From Schizochytrium sp. CCTCC M209059 (taxonomy: Eukaryota; Sar; Bigyra; Thraustochytrida; Thraustochytriidae), in NCBI GenBank assembly GCA_000818945.1, contig KN805410.1, positions 62,001 through 126,000 on the forward strand: a stretch of DNA of 64,000 bases, in the 5' to 3' direction. Positions within the stretch are counted from its first letter, which is position 1, and each line of letters starts with the position of its first letter. This document shows positions 25,868-34,924 of the stretch, piece after piece. The position numbers and the translations under genes were made by a program. The notes beneath the pieces were generated by a model. It was not told where the DNA came from, did no database searches, and saw nothing but the letters and a program-made list of their open reading frames with translations.

Positions 25868-26101
25868 ATGCATCCGCTGGTGAGAGACTTGTACAAGCGC
25901 CTGCTCACGGTCGGCAAGGAATACCCGCAGGGCTTGGACTGGGTCAAGAGCAAGGCAAAGCCGTGGATCATGCAGAACGCCGCGCTCACGGAAGAGGTCG
26001 ACATCAAGAAGAAAGTCGCAGAGGGCAGATTCTGGGTGCGGGAGATGCAGAGCGTCATCAAGCTCAAAAAGTATCGCACTCTCAAGAAGCGTTATTACTG
26101 A
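25868..26101 (+). CDS. ETFRF1: LYR-motif protein, ETFRF1/LYRM5 homologue
   Basis: A small 77-residue protein starting at ATG 25868. It opens MHPLVRDLYKRLL, where LYK is the LYR-type motif, then YPQGLDWVKSKAK, and ends in EMQSVIKLKKYRTLKKRYY. The closing KYR-hK-RY and the YP-G motif match ETFRF1 (LYRM5), the mitochondrial regulator that dislodges FAD from electron-transfer flavoprotein. LYR proteins generally bind acylated mitochondrial acyl-carrier protein. Length (family about 85-90 residues) agrees. No separate transit peptide is visible, as is usual for this family. Confidence 0.88.
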   Translation: MHPLVRDLYKRLLTVGKEYPQGLDWVKSKAKPWIMQNAALTEEVDIKKKVAEGRFWVREMQSVIKLKKYRTLKKRYY

Positions 26102-26335
26102 CCGTGATGCAAACGAATGTGAGCGGGCTTCTTTTTATCCGGACTTGTAGTGGCATCGAAAGGAACGCCCAGACACGACGCTATTTGGTTTTCAACGCGT
26201 CCGCATACTAAGAGCTTGCAACCAACCAACCAATCAACCAATCACCAATTCGTTCCGTGCGATATTTCGAACCAATGTTAACCTAGAATAGTCAAGATCT
26301 CTATCTCTATCTCTCTATCTCTGTTTATCTTTTGG

Positions 26336-29300
26336 CTAGGCCCCAGCGATTTTCCATGGAGGCTTTTCATGAGGAAACGAAGGTCTGCGCCGTACAAAGG
26401 GCTCAGATGCACGATCGCTCTTGACGCTGTGGCGCTTGTTCGTGTTCAAGTCTGCCATTCGCAGCTCTGGCACCGCACCACTTCCATTCTCGCGGCGTAC
26501 GCGAGCCTGTGGCCGATTCGGTTTTCCTGTCCTGGGCTGCAATACTGCAGTCGAAGTGGCCTTTCTATGATAAATGTTCTGCTTTTTTGACAACCTCGAC
26601 GCTTTCTCTTCTTCCTCTTCGTCTTGTTGTTGTTCTTCTTGGTCCTCCTCACCGATAATTTTTGTAGCTCTTTCTTTGTCATTGTCGCCAACTCCTTCAC
26701 AACGTCCTAGACCCGAGTGAGACAAACTACCTCGCTGAAGCTTTCGCGCTTTCAGGCCCGCTAAAAGGCTCTCCGTGAAAGCACGTCGATCCAGTCGAGT
26801 GCGCAACTGTGTCGTCGCGCCCTCTTCGTCCGTAGTAGCAACGTCCAATGCACCTGAATTCTCAGTTGACGCGAGCATGGCCTTTTTGCGCTCGCGTAAT
26901 AGGCTCACAATGTCGCTCATGCCCGTGTCTTTGCTCGTGGCGTCTCTTGCGGCTGGAACTAGTCTTGGAGCATGGTTCCGAGGATCTGCCCTGTACACCA
27001 CAGCGTCAGCCAAAGCCTTATCGAGCTGAGCTTTTGTCTCCACAAGCTTGCGTTGCAGCGCATGCTTTTCACGCTCAAAGCCTGCTTTGAGGTTCTGAGT
27101 AAGTGTCTCCATTTCCTTTGCCAAGTTATCGCGCTCGGCCTGCAGCCCGTATCGTTGCTTCCGAAGAGCCTCAAGTTCGTACCTTTCGCGTTTCTGTCGC
27201 GCAATGAGCTTTTCATGGGCTTCCCGAAGATCATTAAGATCCTGTTTCTGAGCTTGCGACTCGTGAAAAAGCGCAGTCAACTTTTCCGAGACCTCTTTCA
27301 CATACTTGCGTTGCTCCTGCGCGGCACGATGGTCCTTACGTGCCCTCGTCTCAATCTTTCTGCACGACTCCTGAGCGGCGTCCCGTTCTTGAATAGTGGT
27401 GTTAAGCTCTTCCTGGATACGGAGGACGGTGGTTTCCATCACGTGTCGATAGAGCGCAAAATCCTGCACGCTCGCTCCGTCTTGGCTCTGAGCCGTCACA
27501 TGTCCTTTTTTAGACGGAGAACGCGAGTTGGGGCTAACACTACTGCTGCCTGGCTGTGAGATCATGTCATGTTGCAGAGCCTGTGTGCTTGTCGCCTTGG
27601 CCTTTTCCAAAGCTGCACGAGATTCGGAAAGCTCGTCATTGACTCGCGCAAGTTCCTTCTTCGTTTGCGCAAGTTCGTCTTCAAGCCGCGCCGTCGATTC
27701 CACAAGACCTTGATTCTCAGCGCTGAGGAACTCGCTCGTATCTTGAAGCGTGTCGAGAGCTGCTCCGTTGTCATCCAGGCGGCGGACAGCTGCTTTGATC
27801 CATCGCGCAGCCTCCTGCGCAGCGAATCGGTACTCTTCGGCTGCCATCCCTTCTGCAACTTGTTGCTCAAGAAGGCCAAGAATGCGCGTGCTTTGTTCCT
27901 CAACCGGCATGTCTGTGTCCCGAAGCTTTTCTTCGATTCGTTGGGCCTCGGCCTCGAAGGCTTCCAGCCCAGACACAGCCATTGCGGGATTCAAGTGGTC
28001 CAGTTCTTTCCCGGCCTCCGATGCCGCAAACAGATCGCACGTCGAGAGCCCATGTAGTCGCTGAACGTGCGCAATATCATGATCCCCCGTGAGAGCATCG
28101 TTTTCGCTTTCTGGATCGTTGCAGAAATCTTGCTCAATCTCGTGCACCCGAACGCCACAAAATTGCTGCAGACGGGACATGATGCCAAGGACTGCGATGG
28201 CTCGATCCGGATCTGCGACGCACAGTTCTACGCTGTCGTGCGCGAGGTTCCCGGATGCCCTGCAGACCCCGCTTGGCTCAGGTCTGCACCCCACAGAACC
28301 CACGACCACGAAGGCTTCGCGGTCAAGAAGTGCACCTCGCAAAAGGTTCGCGATGCGCGAGGTGTGAAAGGGCACGGCCGGACGTTGTGCCTCGAGTGCC
28401 TCGAGCACAGTGTTAAAATGCTGCAGCTCGAGTGGCTCGCGCGAGTCGGCAAAGACGAGCTGCAGACGCGCCTCGCCGCGTTTCACAGTAAGCACGCGAT
28501 GACTAGGTCGCCCTGATCTATCAACTTGGCTCATGCGTTCAACTAGCTGAAGCGCTTCTTTCATATCGCCAAGACGGACCTCGAGCACATTCAAGAGAGC
28601 GCCACCACCATCTTCGATCCGCGGTCGATCGTCTGCACTCGCGGAAGATGGCCGCTGCGAGTTTCGGCCAGCGCTCACGGCCTCCGCAAGTGCGTCACGA
28701 ATGCCAAAGGCGCCGTTGAGCTCAGCCCAAGAGAGCGTCACGCCCTGACCTGGACTGCTCGAGCCATCAAAGTCGAGCTGAAGGGCCCGAACAAGCTCAA
28801 TATTCTGAAAGACCCCTTGACATGCGACAAGAACTGCGCTGGGATCCCAATGCAATATGAGCACGCTTGCGTTTCCACCTTTGGTGAAATGCTGCACAGC
28901 TGGGTCAAAGGTCTCGGCAAAAATATTGCGCTTGGAATTCTCTGTCAAATTTTGTGGAATCACCTTGTCAGCAACGAACTCGAGATCGAAGCCAGGCGCA
29001 GCATCGTCGTCATTCCAAGGTGGAAACTCCTTATACTCGAGCTTGTTCTCGGACACGGCGCGAACGACCGCGTCGCGCCTTTGCGTGTGTATGGAGTTCA
29101 TCTTCATCCTTCTTCCACCCCTGACGTTGTCGCTTTCGAAGTCAGTCTCGCTTTCGTTCACGAGACGGATCGTGAAAGTGCTCGCAAGTTGTCTGTAGGC
29201 TCGCGTAGTTTCTCTACGCGGGCTGAAAAGCGCTCTTCGAGCCATCTCATTGGCGTCTGTTCTCTGCACATCTTGCGCGAGCTTCCCTCCATCATCACGT

Positions 29301-29398
29301 CTCCTCGTCGCGCCGCCTCGGAGTCCCGTCTCCCAGGCTCCGGCCTTGTATGAGTTTCTCGTAATTGGGCTGCTTCTGCGCGCCACAGGGCTCTGCAT
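26336..29398 (-). CDS. kinesin-like protein with P-loop-less motor-like domain and long coiled coil
   Basis: From the first in-frame ATG the product is 1020 residues. Residues about 75-370 follow the order of a kinesin motor: KNIF-type TENSKRNIFAETFDPAVQHF, GGNASVL (175-180), a switch-I-like DRSGRPSHRVLTV (293-305), a switch-II-position FADSREP (316-322), and the alpha4-alpha5 segment VPFHTSRIANLLRGALL (342-358) followed by FVVVGSVG. The GQTGSGKT P-loop expected right after NASV is replaced by ILHWDPSAVL, the SSRSH serines are partly lost and DLAGSE is not kept. ATP hydrolysis is therefore unlikely. Residues about 470-840 are mostly coiled coil and the tail is low-complexity and basic. I infer a non-motile pseudokinesin that may bind microtubules or act as a scaffold. 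The assignment rests on motif order seen by eye. Confidence 0.7.
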   Translation of the reverse strand: MQSPVARRSSPITRNSYKAGAWETGLRGGATRRRDDGGKLAQDVQRTDANEMARRALFSPRRETTRAYRQLASTFTIRLVNESETDFESDNVRGGRRMKMNSIHTQRRDAVVRAVSENKLEYKEFPPWNDDDAAPGFDLEFVADKVIPQNLTENSKRNIFAETFDPAVQHFTKGGNASVLILHWDPSAVLVACQGVFQNIELVRALQLDFDGSSSPGQGVTLSWAELNGAFGIRDALAEAVSAGRNSQRPSSASADDRPRIEDGGGALLNVLEVRLGDMKEALQLVERMSQVDRSGRPSHRVLTVKRGEARLQLVFADSREPLELQHFNTVLEALEAQRPAVPFHTSRIANLLRGALLDREAFVVVGSVGCRPEPSGVCRASGNLAHDSVELCVADPDRAIAVLGIMSRLQQFCGVRVHEIEQDFCNDPESENDALTGDHDIAHVQRLHGLSTCDLFAASEAGKELDHLNPAMAVSGLEAFEAEAQRIEEKLRDTDMPVEEQSTRILGLLEQQVAEGMAAEEYRFAAQEAARWIKAAVRRLDDNGAALDTLQDTSEFLSAENQGLVESTARLEDELAQTKKELARVNDELSESRAALEKAKATSTQALQHDMISQPGSSSVSPNSRSPSKKGHVTAQSQDGASVQDFALYRHVMETTVLRIQEELNTTIQERDAAQESCRKIETRARKDHRAAQEQRKYVKEVSEKLTALFHESQAQKQDLNDLREAHEKLIARQKRERYELEALRKQRYGLQAERDNLAKEMETLTQNLKAGFEREKHALQRKLVETKAQLDKALADAVVYRADPRNHAPRLVPAARDATSKDTGMSDIVSLLRERKKAMLASTENSGALDVATTDEEGATTQLRTRLDRRAFTESLLAGLKARKLQRGSLSHSGLGRCEGVGDNDKERATKIIGEEDQEEQQQDEEEEEKASRLSKKQNIYHRKATSTAVLQPRTGKPNRPQARVRRENGSGAVPELRMADLNTNKRHSVKSDRASEPFVRRRPSFPHEKPPWKIAGA

Positions 29399-29690
29399 CT
29401 TGCTCCTCTGCCGCGCGCCCTGGCAGTGACACAAGGCGCGGCGAAGCGAAGCGAGACAAGTCCCGACTCGATCGATTCGCCGTGGCCTCCGCGGTCGGCG
29501 CGCGCCCTCGCTCGCGCTCGCTCTGCCGCTCTGCCGCGTTCTGGCCCAAGTTTGCTCGGTGCTCGGCCACCTTGTTTATTGCACAGGACGGTTTCGCCGC
29601 GTTCCCGCCCCCGGTGTCGCCGCCGGCGCACACCTTTGCGAACGCGCTCGAAGAGGCTGCCAGGCCCAGCTCTTGCCGCGACCAAGCCAC

Positions 29691-29724
29691 GCAAGCGAGC
29701 AAGCAAGCAAGCAAGCAAGCAAGC
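29691..29724 (+). repeat. (GCAA)n tandem repeat
   Basis: About eight gcaa units in the divergent upstream region, similar to the tract before ETFRF1. Confidence 0.9.
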
Positions 29725-30114
29725 AGACCAAGCACGCGAGCAAACCAACACTCGCCACAGAGCCTGCCAGCAGCGTCCCGGCGCGGGCCTGACCACCGTG
29801 CTGGCTGCTCAAGGTCGGTGCTGCCCTCGGTCGCGAGGGCCCCGAGGTCTCTCCTTTGCCCTGGCTTATCGGCGCTTGCCGCTGCTTGGCGACCGTTGTG
29901 CGACGTACGTATACGTAAGTAGAGCAAGCACAAGACAGCCTCCGGCAGCGCGACCACGCAGCCAGACCCGAAACGCAGACGAGGTCGCCCGGCTCGCGCG
30001 CGCTCTCGCGTGGCCGGACGGAGGAGCGGGCACGAGGACGCTCTGGAGCGAGGCAGCGAGGGAGGTGAGGTCCGGTTGGCCGAGAGGGATTCTTGACAGC
30101 AGGGTGAGCGAGGA

Positions 30115-30154
30115 GGCGCTTGTTTAGTGACGGCGCTTGTTTAGTGACGGCGCT
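30115..30154 (+). repeat. 17-bp tandem duplication upstream of TBCC
   Basis: ggcgcttgtttagtgac occurs twice in tandem (30115-30131 and 30132-30148), followed by a partial third unit ggcgct and a tggtgc run. It ends about 40 nt before the TBCC ATG. Confidence 0.9.
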
Positions 30155-30193
30155 GGTGCTGGTGCTGGTGCTCTTCGACTCGCACGTCCCGAG

Positions 30194-31354
30194 ATGCGCG
30201 GCGACGAGGGAGACGCAGAAGGCGAGGCGTTGCGCCAGGAGCACGAAGTCCGCAAGACGCAGGCCGACGTGGAGGAAGCTGAACGTAAACGAAACGCTCT
30301 CGACGAGCGATGGCGACGCAAGCTTGAAGGACGCAAGGAAGAGCAACAACGCAAACTCGAGGAAAAGCAGGAAGCGCTCGACCCGACGCAGGATATCGAT
30401 GCTTTTGTGAAAAGGTTTGATGCCCTCCATGTTTGCGTCGATGACGGCCTTGAAAAAGCCAAAGCTCTTGCCCAAGGAGAAAAGGGCATCTCTCGGCTTG
30501 ATCTGAAACAAAAACTCGACGGCTTGGTAAAGACTGTAGGGGACATGCAAAAGGAGCTCGCGGGGGCCACGCTCTACCTTCCACCCTATGACATTCGCCA
30601 GGCCTCGGACAAGATTGCTTCTGCGACAGCCAAAATTGAGAATGCCAGAGTTGAGCTCGCACCGCGTCGTAAATTTGCCTTTGGTAACAAGTCGAAGCCA
30701 AAGTCCTCGAGCCAGAACGCCGCGACTTCCCAGTCGCAGCAGCAACCGCAGCAGCAGAAGCAAAGTCAAACAATTGTGGCTCCACCGACAGCTCCGGAAC
30801 CTGTGCGAGCGGCCGAAGCCTTGCTCGCCAAGTTCTCTGAAGAGAGTACCGAGCTGGTTGTCGAAAACAAAAAGGGAGAAACAATTAATATTGGGGAAAT
30901 CCATGAGGTTAGCAGTGACCAGGACGTGCGGCTTCGTTCGCTGGAAGACTGCACCGTTCATCTTCTCAAACCCACCAGCGCGGTTCGCTTCCTTCACCTC
31001 AAGCGATGTCGCATCTTTGTCGGACCGGTAGCGGGTTCGTGTTTCTTTGAAGCCTGCGAAGACTGTGTGTTTATGATTGCTTCGCGGCAGATCCGTATTC
31101 ATGATTCAACGCGGTGTGATTTTTATCTTCACGTGCTGTCTCGTCCTATTATCGAGCACTGCAATACTCTTCGTTTCGCGCCGTACGGACTTTCGTATGA
31201 GGCGCTCGACTCGCAAGTTCAAGCTGCAGGTCTCGCTGCTCCGAGAGCAGCTGATATGTGGAAAGATGTCGATGACTTTCGCTGGCTACGACAGCAGCAA
31301 AGTCCTAATTGGGCCATTTTAGACGAAGCCGACCGAGAAAAGGCCGCGTTATAA
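30194..31354 (+). CDS. TBCC: tubulin-binding cofactor C (TBCC)
   Basis: The 386-residue product starts at ATG 30194 (MRGDEGDAEGEALRQ). The N-terminal half has a charged helical stretch and the three-helix spectrin-like region (about 60-150) of cofactor C, then a Gln/Ser-rich linker (about 165-200). The C-terminal C-CAP/cofactor-C beta-helix domain (about 225-360) contains GPVAGSCFFEACEDCVF and then SRQIRIHDSTRCDFYLH. The QIRIH arginine is the conserved GTPase-activating arginine of the family. TBCC completes alpha/beta-tubulin heterodimer folding by stimulating GTP hydrolysis on tubulin with cofactors D and E. Size and domain order fit a true TBCC rather than the RP2 branch, which has a myristoylated N-terminus not seen here. 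Confidence 0.9.
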   Translation: MRGDEGDAEGEALRQEHEVRKTQADVEEAERKRNALDERWRRKLEGRKEEQQRKLEEKQEALDPTQDIDAFVKRFDALHVCVDDGLEKAKALAQGEKGISRLDLKQKLDGLVKTVGDMQKELAGATLYLPPYDIRQASDKIASATAKIENARVELAPRRKFAFGNKSKPKSSSQNAATSQSQQQPQQQKQSQTIVAPPTAPEPVRAAEALLAKFSEESTELVVENKKGETINIGEIHEVSSDQDVRLRSLEDCTVHLLKPTSAVRFLHLKRCRIFVGPVAGSCFFEACEDCVFMIASRQIRIHDSTRCDFYLHVLSRPIIEHCNTLRFAPYGLSYEALDSQVQAAGLAAPRAADMWKDVDDFRWLRQQQSPNWAILDEADREKAAL

Positions 31355-31551
31355 TCATCGGGAAAAAGAAAGAAAAAAGGGAAGGTACGACTACGAAAAA
31401 GACGAAAGTATTTCATCTGTTGTGAATCACATGCGCAATTCTTTGGCGGCAAGAAAGGGCACACAAGCCTCGGCAATAGCTTTTTCTTGTGTGATTTGTT
31501 TTCTGCTGGGAAGCTTACTTATTTTCTTTGTATCGGGGTCCGAAAATCGAC

Positions 31552-34500
31552 CTATTTCTGAGACATCATTTTACTCTGTGCAAATTCTTGGGCGACTTTC
31601 TTGATCTCAGTGCAATCAATTTTGCTTTTGAGCATATTGTTTACCTGAAGACGCTCCTCGATGACAGCATCAATAAGGCGAAAACAACGATCACACACCG
31701 AGAGAGCGTGCGCCGAAAGAAAGGGATGCAAGGGAGATGGCCGTCGAGACATGGCACTCACAAAGCCAAGGGATTCGGGCGGTCTGTTTGTCTCTCGGTC
31801 AAGCGTCACCCAAAGTGACATGCTCGATTCACGGACCTGCTGCGCATCACGAAGCGTACCTGCAATGGAATTTTGACCAAAAATTCGCACAATGCCATTT
31901 GGCCGCGGGGAAATGAGCGCAACCCAGAAAAAGGCACGTCCACCTTGCATTGAATGCGCAATCAGCGTCGAAGGCGCTTCAAAAGTGAACGTACGGACGG
32001 AATGTGCAGCCTTTGCGCTGACGCGGTTCAACTGCACGTGCTCTTTTGATACGAGCGTGCCCGGGCTTCCGTCACGGTCTTCGTACAGTGTGACAAGGAC
32101 ATCCTGATGCAACGACCGCTCAGGATTAGCACCGTGGCCATCTAAGGCGATCGAAACGGAACCAACCATGATTTCGTCGCCTGGCATAGCCGAAAACGAC
32201 ACACGTGACATCAGGATGAGCATTTGCCGAGCAGACTTCGAGCCTCCGGAACCCGCAGTTGCGTTTTGTGGAGCGTAAACAGTGAGAGACGCCTGGTCGT
32301 TTGTCCAGCCACGAGGTAAGCCCGCATAGCCTGACAAAATGTGGGGCGTTTCAAGACTTTTGTTCTGCTGCCGAAGATTCTCCATGACCTCAATCGCTTT
32401 TTCACGCGCTTTCACCAGCAGCGCGTCACTCTCGGCGACTGCTTCTTCCATGAGTTGGTGCTGATCCAAAGGAAGCTCTTCGTTTCCGCGCAATACACTT
32501 TTTTTTTGCAAAAGGGCAAATACATTTGCAGGAACAATATATGTTTTCCACACGCAGTGCGTTTCTGCAATCGCATTTTTCCATAATGCTTGGAGTCTTG
32601 CGGTGTAAATTTGCTGAAGTCGTTCTTGTCGCCGCAGCTGGATACGTTTATACATGCAAATCCGCGTCTCAATCTCGTGGATTTGAAGCTCTTTGGCAAC
32701 TTGCTCGCTGGCCAGCGAATCAAGGGCCCGGCGCTGTTCGCCTGCGCTTTCTTCAAGAGCGATACGGGTCTTAATGCCCTCGAGCGTCTGATTCTCTAAT
32801 TCATCGAGGTCTTGCGTGTCGCGAGAGATCGTAGCATTCAAATCGGCGCTCCGATCTAGCTTCGCCTCAGTGCTCAGGTTTGACGGCAAAAGATCCTGCA
32901 ACTTGGCAAGTTCCGAGATGCGTGCCTGCCGGCTGGATTTGAGGCGGACAACTTGACCTCGAAGCTGAGCATTCTCCTTGTTCAAATCCTCGAGTTCCAA
33001 CTCTGCATCCTTGAGACGAGCCACAATGGCCTCTCGATGCTTCTCCATACCCGTCATTTCCGCTAATTTGCGTGCGAGACCCGCTTCCGCGCGCTCGAGG
33101 CGATCTTCCACCGCTGCAAGGCCAGAGTCTTTGACGACCTCAACATCCATTTTTGCTGCTGATGATATCATGAAGTTCTCAAAATCATCGACGGACTTGA
33201 ACGTGCACATTTCTTCGGAGGACGGTACACATACAAGTTCTGCGGCCTCTGTGCAGGCTCTCAATCGGTCATCGCCATACTCAATACTCGCAAGGCTCTC
33301 TTCATTTTCGACATCAGCTCCATGTTGTGGTCGCTGGCCTCGCCAGAGACGGAGAGCACGTTGATGGCGTAAACTGAGGTCAACAAGTTGCGCTTGCTTG
33401 CTTGCGTTGGCATGCTGAAGACGCACAAGCTCTTCACGGCTCGTCTGAACCGCGGCATGTTCGTCACTAGATTTGCTTGTCCATGCAACAGCATGTTCGC
33501 CACGTGCGTTCATGCGTAGTGTACGAAATCCCCGGGAAGGATCCGCGTGCCTCTCTGCATCATGCTGGCGCTCCTCGCGGCATAGGTGAGGAATAAGTCG
33601 CGGTTCCAATACCATTTTGACGTCAGTGTTGACGGCGTGGACCACAGGTGCAAGAAAGGGATTTGAAGGTTCTCGAATCGACTCCTTTGCGCGGACGCCC
33701 TCCCTTTCGCCCAGAACAAACTGCCTTGCTTTCGCGAAAGACCGCTCGCCCAGAGTCTCTGTTACCTTCTCAAAAGGCTTCTTGCGCTGTCCGCCGTTTC
33801 CTTCGAAAGGCAATGAAGAAATTGGTGAAGAAATTGAAGTAGAACGAGGAGGAAGAGAGGGAGGGGGAGAAAATGCTCCCCATGAGAACCCTGCATGCTT
33901 GCCTTTCACTTCAACAGGAGGAGGAGACGATGAGGACGCTGTTTCTTGTGTTTGATTCGACGACAGCGAGCCGGACATTGTGCTTTGCGAAGTTACGCGG
34001 TGTCCAAGTTGCCCCTTATTGTTGGCGCCCCAGCCGTACACATGACCGACCTCGGTCTGACAAAGTGTAAACGCTTTACCACATGTTACATCTGTGACGC
34101 GTTCTTCGATACTGACGACAATACAAGGTGATGCACGGGGTTGCGTGTCCTCGAGACCAAGTTGACCTGATCCATTCGCCCCCCATGTGTAGAGATTCCT
34201 TCGTAACGATGAAGACCGCGCTGCAAAATGATCTTCGCCCGCTTCGATTTGTTCAATTACAACGCGCATCCTGAGGTCGCCGTCTTCGTGGCCTTGCCGG
34301 GACAATGCGCTAGGAAAACTTATTTCAGAAGGAACTCGCGCTTTGTAGGTCCACGTGAACACCTGGCCAGTCTCAAGCAGCATGAGCATACCCGTTGTCG
34401 CGCACGCTAAGCCTTTGACCACGCTCGGTTTGATAATGGCCAAGACCTTTTCCAGCCACTCTTCTCGTTGTCGTGATTCTTGGTCCATAGCCAGCTTATG

Positions 34501-34638
34501 ATCGCGTGCTATCGCGGCACGAGGCTCTTCATTGTCCGCATTCTCAACGTTGAGTAGGTCGCGCTCCAGGTCAAGCTCGTGGTCAAAATCTTCGTCGAGG
34601 AGGTCCCGCTGCTCGTCTTCGTCTTCCAGTACGGGCAT
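31552..34638 (-). CDS. RCC1-repeat and coiled-coil protein with C-terminal beta domain
   Basis: The 1028-residue product starts at the first in-frame ATG (complement of 34636-34638); 22 further open codons upstream lack an ATG. The acidic N-terminus is followed by RCC1-type repeats (about residues 70-240), best seen as LYTWGANGSGQLGLED and VYGWGANNKGQLGH. Only a few blades are evident, fewer than the seven of full RCC1 proteins. A linker is followed by a long coiled coil (about 420-740) and then a beta-rich region (about 790-920). The last ~60 residues are helical and charged. RCC1 repeats act as guanine-nucleotide-exchange or protein-binding platforms. With so few blades a scaffold role is more likely. 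I do not recognise the whole architecture. Confidence 0.8.
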   Translation of the reverse strand: MPVLEDEDEQRDLLDEDFDHELDLERDLLNVENADNEEPRAAIARDHKLAMDQESRQREEWLEKVLAIIKPSVVKGLACATTGMLMLLETGQVFTWTYKARVPSEISFPSALSRQGHEDGDLRMRVVIEQIEAGEDHFAARSSSLRRNLYTWGANGSGQLGLEDTQPRASPCIVVSIEERVTDVTCGKAFTLCQTEVGHVYGWGANNKGQLGHRVTSQSTMSGSLSSNQTQETASSSSPPPVEVKGKHAGFSWGAFSPPPSLPPRSTSISSPISSLPFEGNGGQRKKPFEKVTETLGERSFAKARQFVLGEREGVRAKESIREPSNPFLAPVVHAVNTDVKMVLEPRLIPHLCREERQHDAERHADPSRGFRTLRMNARGEHAVAWTSKSSDEHAAVQTSREELVRLQHANASKQAQLVDLSLRHQRALRLWRGQRPQHGADVENEESLASIEYGDDRLRACTEAAELVCVPSSEEMCTFKSVDDFENFMISSAAKMDVEVVKDSGLAAVEDRLERAEAGLARKLAEMTGMEKHREAIVARLKDAELELEDLNKENAQLRGQVVRLKSSRQARISELAKLQDLLPSNLSTEAKLDRSADLNATISRDTQDLDELENQTLEGIKTRIALEESAGEQRRALDSLASEQVAKELQIHEIETRICMYKRIQLRRQERLQQIYTARLQALWKNAIAETHCVWKTYIVPANVFALLQKKSVLRGNEELPLDQHQLMEEAVAESDALLVKAREKAIEVMENLRQQNKSLETPHILSGYAGLPRGWTNDQASLTVYAPQNATAGSGGSKSARQMLILMSRVSFSAMPGDEIMVGSVSIALDGHGANPERSLHQDVLVTLYEDRDGSPGTLVSKEHVQLNRVSAKAAHSVRTFTFEAPSTLIAHSMQGGRAFFWVALISPRPNGIVRIFGQNSIAGTLRDAQQVRESSMSLWVTLDRETNRPPESLGFVSAMSRRPSPLHPFLSAHALSVCDRCFRLIDAVIEERLQVNNMLKSKIDCTEIKKVAQEFAQSKMMSQK

Positions 34639-34924
34639 CGGCACGTCTCTGCAAAGTTCTCCCTCGCTTCGCGCTAGCAGCAGGGGCGTACGAGTCCGGC
34701 GCAAGTCGAAGAAGCGCTCGTTTCCGGGTTCACTATGCTTTCAGTCTTGCTTGTGCGTAGGAGTTGGCAGCACGCGGCCCGCGAAGCCTACAGCTCGCCA
34801 AGCAACCAAAAACCAAAGGAGAAGAAGAGATGGCCAAGTGCTCTCGTTTTGGTGTCGTCGTCTCGCCTCGGTTCGCCTCCGAGTCGATCCTGCACCAGAC
34901 CAACTATATGGCGAAACGCGCATC
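34639..34924. promoter_or_regulatory. compact bidirectional promoter region
   Basis: Only 286 nt separate the start codons of the divergent RCC1/coiled-coil and FGase-like genes. Both promoters and leaders must lie within it or overlap the other gene's coding start. Confidence 0.5.

Larger units (their letters stand above)
29399..30193. promoter_or_regulatory. shared upstream region of the pseudokinesin and TBCC genes
   Basis: A 795-nt interval between divergent starts with no supported gene. Open frames are Arg/Ala-rich and lack domains. It contains a GCAA-type tract (about 29691-29724) and a 17-bp tandem duplication close to the TBCC start. Confidence 0.5.

Noticed and set aside
25075..26211. 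378-codon forward frame over the repeats upstream of ETFRF1
   Set aside because: It is made largely of microsatellite translation and overlaps ETFRF1 in another frame.
29576..31102. 508-codon open frame on the reverse strand
   Set aside because: It lies antisense to TBCC, starts at a non-ATG codon and has no domain. The forward TBCC frame explains the sequence.
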